From positions 496,001 to 560,000 of the forward strand of contig NZ_CP043761.1 in assembly GCF_008386395.1 (NCBI RefSeq): a stretch of 64,000 nucleotides of DNA. The letters run 5' to 3'. The DNA comes from Paenibacillus sp. 37 (GTDB taxonomy: Bacteria > Bacillota > Bacilli > Paenibacillales > Paenibacillaceae). A program made the position numbers and the translations under genes. Each line of letters begins with the position of its first letter. The first letter of the stretch is position 1. This document shows positions 35,367-44,640 of this stretch, piece by piece. The notes beneath the pieces were generated by a model, which was not told the DNA's origin, made no database searches, and saw only the letters and a program-made list of their open reading frames with translations.

Positions 35367-35742
35367 TATGGATGAATAAAGATGAATTGGTTATACATGT
35401 AAGCCACATGTAATATACGTATTTTAAAGATAATAAGTACGATATACCTACTAAAATGTTGAAAAAAATGTCGAAATCACGCATGATAATGTAAACTTAC
35501 CTAGGTATGTGCGGTTAATGTAAAAAATAATGCTTTTCAATGGCTGAACATTGCGTTATGATTTTGAATGTAAACGACAAGCACAGACATAAATAGATGT
35601 TCATGTGAGATAAACTTACCTGAAATTCCGATGCATGTCATCAGAGCGTCAGTACGCACAACCCATGAGATCTATCTTTTTTCTGCGCTCTTCGTTTGCC
35701 CATTAATGCATGATTCAATGTACATAACCGGGAGGGGTTATT
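35367..35742 (+). other. Upstream region of the 5'-nucleotidase gene
   Basis: No gene seen in this AT-rich stretch. TAAACTTACCT is repeated exactly at 35492-35502 and 35611-35621, and ATGTAAAC at 35489 and 35569, which may be regulator sites. A clear GGGAGGGG lies before the TTG start. Confidence 0.4.
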
Positions 35743-38016
35743 TTGAAAACGAGTAAAAAAGTATTATCAAGCCTGACTGCCGCTTTGGTTGCATTAAACG
35801 TGCTTGCGGTGTTTCCGGTACCTGTATCGGCTGCGGATGCTGCCAAAGTTAAACTGCGGATCATGGAGACAACAGACATTCATGACAATCTGATTAACTA
35901 CGATTATTATTCCGACAAAGAGACAGATCAGTATGGACTTGCCAAAACAGCTACACTGATCAAAAAAGCGCGTGATGAAGCCAAGAACAGCTTGCTGTTC
36001 GACAATGGTGATCTGATTCAGGGTAACCCGCTGGGAGACTATGTTGCGAAGATTGATCCACTGAAAAAGGGTGAGACTCACCCTGTATATAAAGCGATGA
36101 ATCTGCTCGATTATGATGCAGGTAACATCGGTAACCATGAGTTCAACTATGGTCTGGACTTCCTGGACATGACGCTGGAGGGAGCGAACTTCCCTTACAT
36201 TAATGCCAATGTTTATGTAGACGATGGTGATGATGATGAGACAAATGACAAGAATTACTTCACACCGTATGAGATTTTGGATAAAAAAGTAACGGATGAG
36301 ACTGGCAAAGAACATACGATCAAAGTGGGTGTGATCGGATTTGTACCGCCACAAGTCATGCAGTGGGACAGCGCTAACCTTGAAGGCAAAGTCATCGCCA
36401 AGGATATTATTGCTACCGCTAAAAAATTCATTCCAAAAATGAAGGCCGAAGGTGCCGACATTATTGTAGCCATTCCTCACTCCGGATTTGAGGATATCCC
36501 TCAAACGGATCTGATGGAGAACTCCGTACTGTACCTGAGTCAGGTAGAAGGCATTAATGCCATTCTGTTTGGACATGCTCACAAAGTATTCCCAAGTGCT
36601 GATTTTGCCGGCAAAAAAGGGGTAGACCTTGAGAAAGGCACAATCAATGGCGTTCCTGCTGTTGAGCCAGGGTTCTGGGGTGATCACCTGGGGATTATTG
36701 ATCTGGATCTGGAGCTGGTTGATGGCAAATGGAAAGTGGTGGATTCCAAAACGGAAGCACGCCCAATCTATGACACTGCGAACAAAAAGCCACTGGTAGA
36801 TGCGGATAAAGACATCATTGATGCGGTTCATGAAGAGCATGAAGGTACATTGGAGTATGTTCGTGGTCCAGTAGGCGAAACGACAGCACCGATCAACAGC
36901 TTCTTCGCTCTGGTTCAGGATGATCCATCCATTCAGATCGTAACGAATGCACAGAAATGGTATGTCGAAAAACATATGCAAGGTACGGAGTATGAGAAAA
37001 TTCCTGTATTGTCCGCAGGTGCACCATTCAAAGCCGGTGGACGTTCAGGCGCTTCGTATTACACGAATATTCCTAAAGGCACCATTGCGATCAAAAACGT
37101 TGCTGACCTGTACGTGTATCCAAATACGGTACATGCTGTAATGGTTAACGGCGCAGAACTGAAAGAATGGCTGGAATGGTCTGCAGGCCAGTTCAACCAG
37201 ATTGACCCGGCCAAAGGTGGACAACAACAACTGATCAACAACGACTTCCCAACGTACAACTTCGATGTTATCGATGGTGTAACGTATCAGATCGATGTGA
37301 CACAACCAGCCAAGTATGACGGCAAAGCAACCGTTGTAAATGCATCGGCAAGCCGGATCAAGGATCTGAGTTTTAACGGTAAACCGATTGACCCAGCGCA
37401 AAAATTCATCGTAGCGACGAATAACTACCGTGCATCTTCATCCAAGCTGGCTAACCCGGACGGTAAACGTATCGTTCTGGCTGCACCGGATGAGAACCGT
37501 CAAGTGATCATCGATTACATCCGTGAAAATAAAACGATTAATCCGGCAGCGGACGGCAACTGGTCCCTGGCACCAATCAAACCATCTGCTGGTGTAACTG
37601 CAGCAGCACTTAACGACCTTGAAGTGGTATTCGCATCTTCCCCGGATGCCAAAAATCTGGTAGAAGCGAACCCGGCGATGTCTTTCATTGGTACAAATGA
37701 TGATGGTTTTGCTGAATACGGCATGAAATTGACTGGAGAAGCAACAACAACTCCGAAACCAGGTTCGGAGCCTGCTCCTACGCCTACAAAGCCAACTAAA
37801 CCTACGGAGCCGACTACTCCAACCAAACCAACGACCAAGCCACAGCCTGAGAAACCAGCGGGCGGCAAAGTGGTATATGTGGTGAAAAAAGGGGACAACC
37901 TGTACCGCATCGGTATGAAATATGGTGTGGACTGGCGCAAGCTGGCAACAGCTAACAAAATCTCGAATGTTCATAACCTGAAAGTTGGACAGAAAATCGT
38001 GATTCCCGCTTCTTAA
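35743..38016 (+). CDS. Secreted 5'-nucleotidase/cyclic phosphodiesterase with LysM
   Basis: A 757-residue surface enzyme. After a signal peptide (cleavage near VSAADA, residue 31) comes a calcineurin-like metallophosphatase domain with TTDIHDNL, FDNGDLIQGN, GNIGNHEFNYG, PHSGFE and FGHAHKVF. The 5'-nucleotidase C-terminal domain follows, then a Pro/Thr repeat linker (about 665-705) and one LysM domain (VVYVVKKGDNLYRIG to VGQKIVIP). LysM binds peptidoglycan, so the enzyme is held at the wall, where it would split 2',3'-cyclic nucleotides or 5'-NMPs to nucleosides and phosphate. TTG start after GGGAGGGG. Confidence 0.92.
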   Translation: MKTSKKVLSSLTAALVALNVLAVFPVPVSAADAAKVKLRIMETTDIHDNLINYDYYSDKETDQYGLAKTATLIKKARDEAKNSLLFDNGDLIQGNPLGDYVAKIDPLKKGETHPVYKAMNLLDYDAGNIGNHEFNYGLDFLDMTLEGANFPYINANVYVDDGDDDETNDKNYFTPYEILDKKVTDETGKEHTIKVGVIGFVPPQVMQWDSANLEGKVIAKDIIATAKKFIPKMKAEGADIIVAIPHSGFEDIPQTDLMENSVLYLSQVEGINAILFGHAHKVFPSADFAGKKGVDLEKGTINGVPAVEPGFWGDHLGIIDLDLELVDGKWKVVDSKTEARPIYDTANKKPLVDADKDIIDAVHEEHEGTLEYVRGPVGETTAPINSFFALVQDDPSIQIVTNAQKWYVEKHMQGTEYEKIPVLSAGAPFKAGGRSGASYYTNIPKGTIAIKNVADLYVYPNTVHAVMVNGAELKEWLEWSAGQFNQIDPAKGGQQQLINNDFPTYNFDVIDGVTYQIDVTQPAKYDGKATVVNASASRIKDLSFNGKPIDPAQKFIVATNNYRASSSKLANPDGKRIVLAAPDENRQVIIDYIRENKTINPAADGNWSLAPIKPSAGVTAAALNDLEVVFASSPDAKNLVEANPAMSFIGTNDDGFAEYGMKLTGEATTTPKPGSEPAPTPTKPTKPTEPTTPTKPTTKPQPEKPAGGKVVYVVKKGDNLYRIGMKYGVDWRKLATANKISNVHNLKVGQKIVIPAS

Positions 38017-38037
38017 AGTGTAATAAGCTGAGGAGGA

Positions 38038-38069
38038 GACCGACAGTCATCAGACTGTCGGTCTTTTTT
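38038..38069 (+). terminator. 5'-nucleotidase gene terminator
   Basis: GACCGACAGTC-atca-GACTGTCGGTC is perfect and ends in six T. Confidence 0.92.
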
Positions 38070-38229
38070 CTGCAAATTTGAATATATTTGTTCCAAGAAC
38101 CGTCATACAGGAAGTCATCAAAACAGTAGAGATTAATTTTAAGACCCATGATATAATATTTACAAACTTTGGGTATATACAAGTGAACATTAATGGACAT
38201 GGAATCTAAATTGGCAAGGGGGGTCCTAC

Positions 38230-39288
38230 ATGAATTGCAGTGGCTGCAGTCCAATCTATGCTATAGAGGGCCAAGGTACCTTGTACTTGCGTCCCATTTC
38301 CCCCGCTTTGCTGGAAGCGCTACAAACGCCGGGAAGACTTATTGAGACGTCGGATGACATGATGTGGATGGATTTTTCGAATCTTGAGACGGTTCAGAGC
38401 TTAATAGAAGAGATCGGCGAAATTGATCCGACATTACGTGATTCCCTAACCGTTCAGATTCTGCCTATTTACGAACAGGCTAATGAAGAAAGCTGGATTA
38501 GTCTAACCATGCAGGAGTCCCGTTTCAAACATGCGGAGCTTGTTTCCATTATTCTGGAGCATCAATTCAGCAGTCATATGCAACCCATCGTTGATGCATC
38601 GGAGCAGATCATCGGATATGAGTTTTTGCTTCGTCCTGCTGAGAATGGAAAATCCTTCAGTTCCTATGAATTATTTGAAGTTGCGCGTGAGACCGGACTA
38701 CATTCTTTTCTGGATCGATTGGCGCGTATTACTGCTATTGAGACCAGTGCCCTTTTTCTGCCGCATGGTGTCAAACGCTTCGTAAATTTCCTGCCTTCCT
38801 CCATATACAATCCTGAATATTGTCTGACACATACGTTTGAAGCGATTGAACGCCTTTCGCTGGACCCTAAAGATTTTGTGTTTGAAGTCGTGGAAACAGA
38901 GCAGATTCAGCATATGCCCATCTTGCAGCAAATATTTGAGGTATATCGTTCCCGTGGAATGTCGGTTGCACTGGATGATGTGGGTGCCGGATATTCGACA
39001 ATAGAGTTGATGAATCGGTTAGAACCGGATTTTGTCAAAATAGATCGAAGTCTTATTGACCGTTGTGATCAGGATTCGACCAAACAACAGCAAATTCTTC
39101 ACATTGTTGAGATGTCGAGTCGATTTGGAGGGCAAGTTCTTGCCGAGGGGATCGAACGGATGGAAGAGTTTGAATTCTGTCGTTCCATAGGTATTGAGCT
39201 TGCACAGGGCTACTATTTTGGTAAACCCTCGGCACAACCCCCAGGCGGTCCGTACTCTAATACTTCATCTAATTCATGGAATAATTAG
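38230..39288 (+). CDS. EAL-domain c-di-GMP phosphodiesterase
   Basis: A 352-residue cytoplasmic protein. The first 105 residues begin MNCSGCSP, with a CxxC pair that may bind a metal, and are otherwise unknown. The EAL domain keeps catalytic residues: YEFLLRP (EAL replaced by EFL), NFLPSS, EVVETE, DDVGAG, VKIDRSL, LAEGIE and AQGYYFGKP. It therefore probably hydrolyses c-di-GMP. Lacks GGDEF or membrane parts. Single gene followed by a terminator and a chemoreceptor gene, so both may affect motility. Confidence 0.88.
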   Translation: MNCSGCSPIYAIEGQGTLYLRPISPALLEALQTPGRLIETSDDMMWMDFSNLETVQSLIEEIGEIDPTLRDSLTVQILPIYEQANEESWISLTMQESRFKHAELVSIILEHQFSSHMQPIVDASEQIIGYEFLLRPAENGKSFSSYELFEVARETGLHSFLDRLARITAIETSALFLPHGVKRFVNFLPSSIYNPEYCLTHTFEAIERLSLDPKDFVFEVVETEQIQHMPILQQIFEVYRSRGMSVALDDVGAGYSTIELMNRLEPDFVKIDRSLIDRCDQDSTKQQQILHIVEMSSRFGGQVLAEGIERMEEFEFCRSIGIELAQGYYFGKPSAQPPGGPYSNTSSNSWNN

Positions 39289-39303
39289 TAACCTGTATCT
39301 TGT

Positions 39304-39334
39304 ACAAGTCGCTTCTGATCAGAGGTGGCTTGTT
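39304..39334 (+). terminator. Hairpin after the EAL gene
   Basis: ACAAGTC and GGCTTGTTT pair around an inner CTGATCAG palindrome. Short T run. Confidence 0.5.
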
Positions 39335-39461
39335 TGGCGTGCCTGCACATTTTTCACTCAAATAAAAACCCTCATTTAGCCGATATATAAGATAAGCCTT
39401 TTAGATTGATCCATACATACAAAGAAAGAGGGCATTTTTACATTTTGAGGGGGAGAAAGAC

Positions 39462-41552
39462 ATGAGTGAAACTCAGGATAATAAACCAATGAAAGCAGCG
39501 AAACCTGCCAAACCAAAACATAATCAAAATAAAAAGAAGAAGAAAAAGAAAGGTTTCGTCTGGAATATAAGGAACAAACTATTGGTCTCCTTCCTGGCCG
39601 TTCTGCTCCTGCCAAGCTTGGCGATCGGCTTGATCACACTAACGATGGCTGAAGATGGCGTACAAGGACAATTAGTGGATAGTGCCAAGCAAAGTGTGAG
39701 CACTGCCAATATCATTGTAGAAAGCCAAGTGAATTATAAGATCCATGATATTAACTATTTCGGGGATGCCCTTGATCCGGGCTTGGTCAAAGGGGAGAAC
39801 GATAGTCCAGAGCTTCAGTTGAAGCTGGAGCAATATCTGGGCTTGCATCCCGATGCCATGAACATTTTTGTAGGAACAACGGAAGGAGTCATGGTTCGGG
39901 GTAAAGCAACAGCAAGCAGTACGCGGGGAGATGCATATGATCCTAGGGAGCGGGAGTGGTACAAACTAGCGATGGAAAAGCCGGGTACAGCCGTTGTATC
40001 CGCTGTGTCTGTTAATACCGATGGCGTTGCCGTTGTATTTATCTCCAAAACATTAAAGGACCAATCCGGTGTTGTCGGTTTGTCTCTGGATCTAACAGAC
40101 CTGCAAGAGCAAGCATCCATTAAGGTGGGTAAAGAAGGCTACGTCATTATTTTGGATGCAAACAAAAATTATGTCGTATCGCCTGTAGCAGATGCAGGTA
40201 CACAGGAAGCTAGTGGTTTGCTGGATGAAATGTATGAGGGTAAAGAAGGTCAATTCGATTATGTATTCAATGAGCAACCGAAAACGATGATCTTTGCTAC
40301 CAATGAAGCAACGGGCTGGAAAATTGCCGGAACGATGTCTAAAAGTGAAATAACCAATGCGAGCAAGGACATTCGCATGATTACATTTGTAGTGATCCTG
40401 GCGGCTACGTTCCTTACGCTCATCTTCATAATCTGGTTTACACGCTCCATGCTGCGTCCAATCAAACGACTTCAGGAATCGGCCAGAGCGGTAAGTAAAG
40501 GCGACTTGACCGTGAAAATGGAAACTGGGCGTAAAGATGAAGTCGGGGAACTGGCAAAATATTTTGAACGTATGGTCGATAACCTGCGAATGATGATTCT
40601 TGGTGTACAAGAAACGACAGAGCAGGTATCTGCTTCTTCTCAAGAGTTGTCTGCCAGTGCAGAACAAACCACCAAAGCGATTGAACATTCAACACAGGCC
40701 ATTCAGGAACTGGCTGAAGGTGCAGAGCAGCAGGTAAACAGCGTGAAAGATGGATCGGGACAGATGAGCCGAATGGCAGAAGATGTTCGCATGATGTCCG
40801 AGCGTGTGCAATCGATTACGGCGAATATGCGGAATACGTCCGGAGCGGCTTCTTCTGGGAATGAGGCAGCAGGACAGGCTGTGGAGCAGATGAACAGTAT
40901 CCAGGAAACGGTGGAGCAGCTGGGAACGGTGGTTCAATCTCTGAATGCCCGTTCCGTTGAAATTGGTAGCATGGTTGATGTCATTGCATCCATCTCGAAA
41001 CAAACGAACTTGCTCGCATTAAATGCTTCTATTGAAGCGGCAAGAGCGGGGGATGCGGGTCGTGGGTTTGCAGTTGTAGCCGGTGAGGTACGCAAACTGG
41101 CAGAAGAATCCGGAAGTTCGGCAGCGCAGATTGGTGAGGTGGTTCATAATATCCGTCAGGACATGGATGCCGCTCTAATCGCCATGAATGCGGCTCAGAC
41201 TCGGGTAGGAGAAGGAATTCAGGCTGTGAATACGTCAGGACAATCCTTTGCTCAGATTCGGGAGGCGGTGGAAGATGCTGTTCATACATTGGATGACTTG
41301 TCCGCAACAACGAAACAACTGGAGAGTGGTGCATCCCACGTTGCCAAGGCGATGAGTGATATTTCGAATGTGACCCAGGAATCGGCTGCGAATACAGAAT
41401 CCGTGTCTGCATCTTCGCAAGAACAACTGGCATCGGTAGAAGAGATCGCATCATCCTCGGCACATTTGAACAGTATGGCGGAACAATTGCAGGGATTGCT
41501 TGGCATGTTCAAGATGGTGGAGGATACGCCGAAGGATAAGGGCAAAGAATAA
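39462..41552 (+). CDS. Methyl-accepting chemotaxis protein
   Basis: A 696-residue chemoreceptor. An unusual Lys-rich cytosolic start (seven Lys in a row near residue 25) precedes membrane helix 1 (about 40-62). A dCache-type sensor fills the outside loop to about 305, helix 2 follows, then HAMP ([20 protein letters not shown]) and the signalling coil with the tip [19 protein letters not shown]. Ligand unknown. GGGGGAG before the ATG. It signals to CheA/CheW, which are not in the window. Confidence 0.93.
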   Translation: MSETQDNKPMKAAKPAKPKHNQNKKKKKKKGFVWNIRNKLLVSFLAVLLLPSLAIGLITLTMAEDGVQGQLVDSAKQSVSTANIIVESQVNYKIHDINYFGDALDPGLVKGENDSPELQLKLEQYLGLHPDAMNIFVGTTEGVMVRGKATASSTRGDAYDPREREWYKLAMEKPGTAVVSAVSVNTDGVAVVFISKTLKDQSGVVGLSLDLTDLQEQASIKVGKEGYVIILDANKNYVVSPVADAGTQEASGLLDEMYEGKEGQFDYVFNEQPKTMIFATNEATGWKIAGTMSKSEITNASKDIRMITFVVILAATFLTLIFIIWFTRSMLRPIKRLQESARAVSKGDLTVKMETGRKDEVGELAKYFERMVDNLRMMILGVQETTEQVSASSQELSASAEQTTKAIEHSTQAIQELAEGAEQQVNSVKDGSGQMSRMAEDVRMMSERVQSITANMRNTSGAASSGNEAAGQAVEQMNSIQETVEQLGTVVQSLNARSVEIGSMVDVIASISKQTNLLALNASIEAARAGDAGRGFAVVAGEVRKLAEESGSSAAQIGEVVHNIRQDMDAALIAMNAAQTRVGEGIQAVNTSGQSFAQIREAVEDAVHTLDDLSATTKQLESGASHVAKAMSDISNVTQESAANTESVSASSQEQLASVEEIASSSAHLNSMAEQLQGLLGMFKMVEDTPKDKGKE

Positions 41553-41740
41553 ATTCCAGCATTTTAGCAACATAATCTACCACAACTTTTATATATAGAA
41601 GAAAATAAAGATAGACAATGTTCCTGTAGCCCTGTATAAATATATCGTCTGGTTATTCTGCGCGTATAGCGGTGTAATCTTACAAAACAAGATCGAATTA
41701 ACGAAATAATATATGGATACAGGGTACAGCAGGAGGCTCT

Positions 41741-43033
41741 ATGGTATACGTAGCAATACTGATTTTTGTAGTAACAATCACCTTGGTAATCTGGCAACCT
41801 CGTGGATTGGGGATCGGTTGGACTGCCTCGGGTGGGGCATTGGTTGCCTTGCTATGCGGGGTCGTCAGCTTGAACGATGCCTCGGATGTAGCATCCATTG
41901 TATGGAATGCAACGCTGGCCTTTGTTGGCATTATTATGATTTCTCTCATTCTCGACGAGACGGGTTTCTTTGAATGGGCTGCCCTTCATATGGCAAGGCT
42001 GGCTGGAGGAGACGGTCGCAGACTGTTCTTCTACTCCATTCTGCTGGGAGCCGCAGTATCTGCCCTGTTCGCCAATGATGGTGCAGCGCTCATCCTGACG
42101 CCAATTGTACTGGCGATGGTGCGGGCATTAAAGTTTGATGAGCGTATGGTACTGGCTTTTGTAATGGCGAGTGGATTTATCGCGGATACTACATCGTTGC
42201 CGCTGGTCGTCAGCAATTTAGTTAACATTGTGTCTGCCGATTTCTTTGGCATTACATTTGTAGAGTATGCGGTACGCATGGCCGTGCCGAATCTGATCTC
42301 GATTGTAGCGAGTACGGGGATGTTATTCTTGTTTTATCGCAAAAGCATACCCCAGCGCTACGACATCTCTCTAGCACGCGATCCGAAGGAAGCAATACGT
42401 GATCCACGGATGTTCCGAATTGCCTGGTTCATGCTTGGGCTGTTATTGGTGGCTTACGCATCCAGTGAGTTTCTGCCGATTCCCGTGTCGGTGATCGTGG
42501 GCTCCGTTGCGCTGCTGTTCGCTTTACTGGCACGCAAGAGCGAGGCTGTTGATCTGAAACGGGTCATTAAGGAAGCGCCATGGTCAATTGTGGTGTTCTC
42601 CGTGGGCATGTATATCGTCGTATATGGACTGCGGAATGCAGGGTTAACGGATCATCTGAGCCGCTGGCTGGATGCCATAGCAGAGCATGGTCTGCTGGCT
42701 GCTTCGCTCGGAATGGGCATCATAGCGGCCGTATTGTCATCGGTCATGAACAATCTGCCGACCGTATTGATTAACCTGCTAGCCATCCAGGGCGCGCATA
42801 CCGAAGGTATCATTCAGGAAGCATTGATCTATGCCAATGTCATTGGTTCCGACCTGGGCCCCAAAATGACTCCGATTGGATCACTTGCCACATTGCTGTG
42901 GCTGCATGTGTTATCCCGCAAAGGTGTGAAGATTACATGGGGGTATTATTTCAAGGTAGGCATCATCCTGACGATTCCAACATTATTAATTACCCTAGCT
43001 GGATTGGCATTGTGGTTATGGATTCTAGGTTAG
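41741..43033 (+). CDS. ArsB-type arsenite/anion exporter
   Basis: A 430-residue membrane protein of the ArsB/NhaD ion transporter family with about 11-12 helices. [20 protein letters not shown] and [14 protein letters not shown] are the two inverted-repeat motifs of this family; [23 protein letters not shown] is highly typical of ArsB. It probably exports arsenite or antimonite. No ArsR or ArsC gene lies next to it, which is unusual for an arsenic operon. AGGAGG before the start. Ends before a terminator at 43086. Confidence 0.85.
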   Translation: MVYVAILIFVVTITLVIWQPRGLGIGWTASGGALVALLCGVVSLNDASDVASIVWNATLAFVGIIMISLILDETGFFEWAALHMARLAGGDGRRLFFYSILLGAAVSALFANDGAALILTPIVLAMVRALKFDERMVLAFVMASGFIADTTSLPLVVSNLVNIVSADFFGITFVEYAVRMAVPNLISIVASTGMLFLFYRKSIPQRYDISLARDPKEAIRDPRMFRIAWFMLGLLLVAYASSEFLPIPVSVIVGSVALLFALLARKSEAVDLKRVIKEAPWSIVVFSVGMYIVVYGLRNAGLTDHLSRWLDAIAEHGLLAASLGMGIIAAVLSSVMNNLPTVLINLLAIQGAHTEGIIQEALIYANVIGSDLGPKMTPIGSLATLLWLHVLSRKGVKITWGYYFKVGIILTIPTLLITLAGLALWLWILG

Positions 43034-43085
43034 TTAAATTAGATTTTACATTAAGTATCAATAAGATAATTCTATTGTAATGTAA

Positions 43086-43137
43086 AAGGCTGCTCTCACA
43101 GCTGGTGCTACGCACTGGCAGCGAGGCAGTTTTTTTC
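43086..43137 (+). terminator. arsB-type gene terminator
   Basis: CTGCTCTCACAGCTGGTG and CACTGGCAGCGAGGCAG pair imperfectly around CTACG and end in seven T. Confidence 0.65.
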
Positions 43138-43206
43138 TGCTTTTGTACCTTCTATAGAAGAAACAGATTTTCTTTCTCTATTAAAGAATCAACAAAGTAT
43201 TTACAC

Positions 43207-43238
43207 AAGGCCAGCCTTTTATAGGGCTGGCCTTCTTT
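43207..43238. terminator. Second hairpin after the exporter gene
   Basis: AAGGCCAGCC and GGCTGGCCTT are perfect arms with TTTTATAG in the loop and CTTT after. No gene ends here, so it may be a repeat remnant or backup terminator. Confidence 0.6.
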
Positions 43239-43289
43239 GCCTACTTCCCAGGCAGGAGATGGAAATGCCTGAGATCCAACGAGCGCTGA

Positions 43290-43425
43290 CACAGCGAAGG
43301 GAACGGAACGATTGTGGAAAATCGAAGCGTTCGCCTTTATCCCCGGATGTATTCCTTGGAAAAAGTAAATCATATAAATCCGGGGATAACAGCGATTGAA
43401 ACAACGTCCGTTACCGAAGCGCCCA
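43290..43425 (+). repeat. Dispersed repeat family 1, copy D
   Basis: CGAAGCGTTCGCC, then a perfect stem TTATCCCCGGAT (43337-43348) / ATCCGGGGATAA (43378-43389) and the GGGGATAACAGCGAT core (43382-43396). The AAGCTTTCT insert is absent, as in copy B, and the inner stem-loop is worn. It lies about 170 bp before pstS; limits approximate. Confidence 0.75.
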
Positions 43426-43473
43426 CTTCAGCGCAATTTGTCTCAAATGATTTTCAATATACAGCCGATATTT

Positions 43474-43490
43474 TTAACATTGCGTTTACA
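43474..43490 (+). promoter_or_regulatory. Candidate PhoP box before pstS
   Basis: TTAACA (43474-43479) and TTTACA (43485-43490) are 11 bp apart, the known spacing of PhoP direct repeats in Bacillus. It lies 108 bp upstream of pstS. Only two repeats are seen; four are usual for strong control. Confidence 0.5.
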
Positions 43491-43598
43491 AAACACTGAT
43501 TTTAAGATGACATACCGAAACTACAATGAGTAAAGAGTTGATGGTGAACAAACAAATTCACAAAACGCCATCACTACATTGGGGGAGGAAAACAAAAC

Positions 43599-44525
43599 AT
43601 GTTTAAAAAGTTGCCGTTTATTTTGATGACCTTAACGTTCGTACTGGTGCTCGCTGCATGCGGATCGAAAAATGACGCGGGTACAGAGGGTGCTGCAAGC
43701 AATGGATCAGGGGAAGCTGCTGCTGAGCTTAGCGGTAACATTCTGGCAGTCGGATCGACAGCATTGTTACCTCTGGTAGAACAAGCTGGACAGAAATTTA
43801 TGGCAGTTGATGAATATAAGAACGTAACGGTTCAAGTTCAAGGTGGCGGTAGTGGTACTGGTTTGACACAAGTATCTGACGGACAAGCTACAATCGGTAA
43901 CTCTGATGTATTCGCAGAAGAGAAACTGGAGGACGAAGCCAAAGTAAAAGAACTGGTTGACCATCAAGTAGCCGTAGTAGCTATGGCTCCAGTTAGTAAC
44001 AAAGATGCAGGTGTAGCAGATTTGACGAAACAACAACTAGTCGACATTTTCTCCGGTAAAGTAACGAACTGGAAAGACGTTGGTGGCGCGGATAAAGCAA
44101 TTGTTATTGTAAACCGTCCAAGTAGTTCCGGTACTCGTGCAACGTTCGAGAAGTATGCATTGGGTGCAAAAATGGGTGATATCCAAGGTTCGATTCAAGA
44201 AGATTCTTCTGGTAACGTAAAAAAATTGGTAGCTGAAACGCCAGGTGCTATTGGTTACCTTGCCCTGTCTTACTTGGATGACAGCTTGCAAGTATTGAAA
44301 TACGAAGGTGTAGAAGCAACAGTTGAGAACGTAGAAGCAGGAACTTATCCGGTGTGGGCTTACGAGCACATGTACACCAAAGGTGAGCCGGATGCAGCAA
44401 CAAAAGCGTTCCTGGACTACATCCTGAGTGACGAAATTCAACAAAACGACGTGACAGAACTTGGATACATTCCAATGTCAGGCATGAAAGTAAAACGCGA
44501 TGCAGCAGGTAATGTGGTTCAATAA
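43599..44525 (+). CDS. pstS: Phosphate-binding lipoprotein PstS
   Basis: A 308-residue phosphate-binding protein. The signal peptide ends with lipobox LAACGS (cysteine about residue 21). Phosphate ligands of the family are in VGSTALLPLV, GGGSGTGL and RPSSSGTRATFEKY. It captures phosphate outside the membrane for PstCAB. GGGGGAGG precedes the ATG, a candidate PhoP box lies upstream and a hairpin follows, so it may be made in excess over the permease genes. Confidence 0.94.
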   Translation: MFKKLPFILMTLTFVLVLAACGSKNDAGTEGAASNGSGEAAAELSGNILAVGSTALLPLVEQAGQKFMAVDEYKNVTVQVQGGGSGTGLTQVSDGQATIGNSDVFAEEKLEDEAKVKELVDHQVAVVAMAPVSNKDAGVADLTKQQLVDIFSGKVTNWKDVGGADKAIVIVNRPSSSGTRATFEKYALGAKMGDIQGSIQEDSSGNVKKLVAETPGAIGYLALSYLDDSLQVLKYEGVEATVENVEAGTYPVWAYEHMYTKGEPDAATKAFLDYILSDEIQQNDVTELGYIPMSGMKVKRDAAGNVVQ

Positions 44526-44548
44526 TCTTTGAACTTGCGCATACAGCG

Positions 44549-44577
44549 AAAGAGGCGGACTCAGGTCCCGCCTCTTT
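44549..44577 (+). terminator. Hairpin between pstS and pstC
   Basis: AAAGAGGCGG and CCGCCTCTTT are perfect arms, with GACTCAGGTC between them. The T run is short, so partial read-through is likely; such hairpins protect the pstS mRNA and lower pstCAB levels. Confidence 0.65.
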
Positions 44578-44640
44578 ACGCGGTTTGCTCTGAAATAATC
44601 CCATATTTTGCATTAATTCTACTATAGAAGGATGGTTGTT

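Noticed and set aside
39530..39555. Adenine-rich tract as a possible frameshift site in the chemoreceptor
   Set aside because: It encodes a continuous Lys run and the frame stays open through all expected domains.
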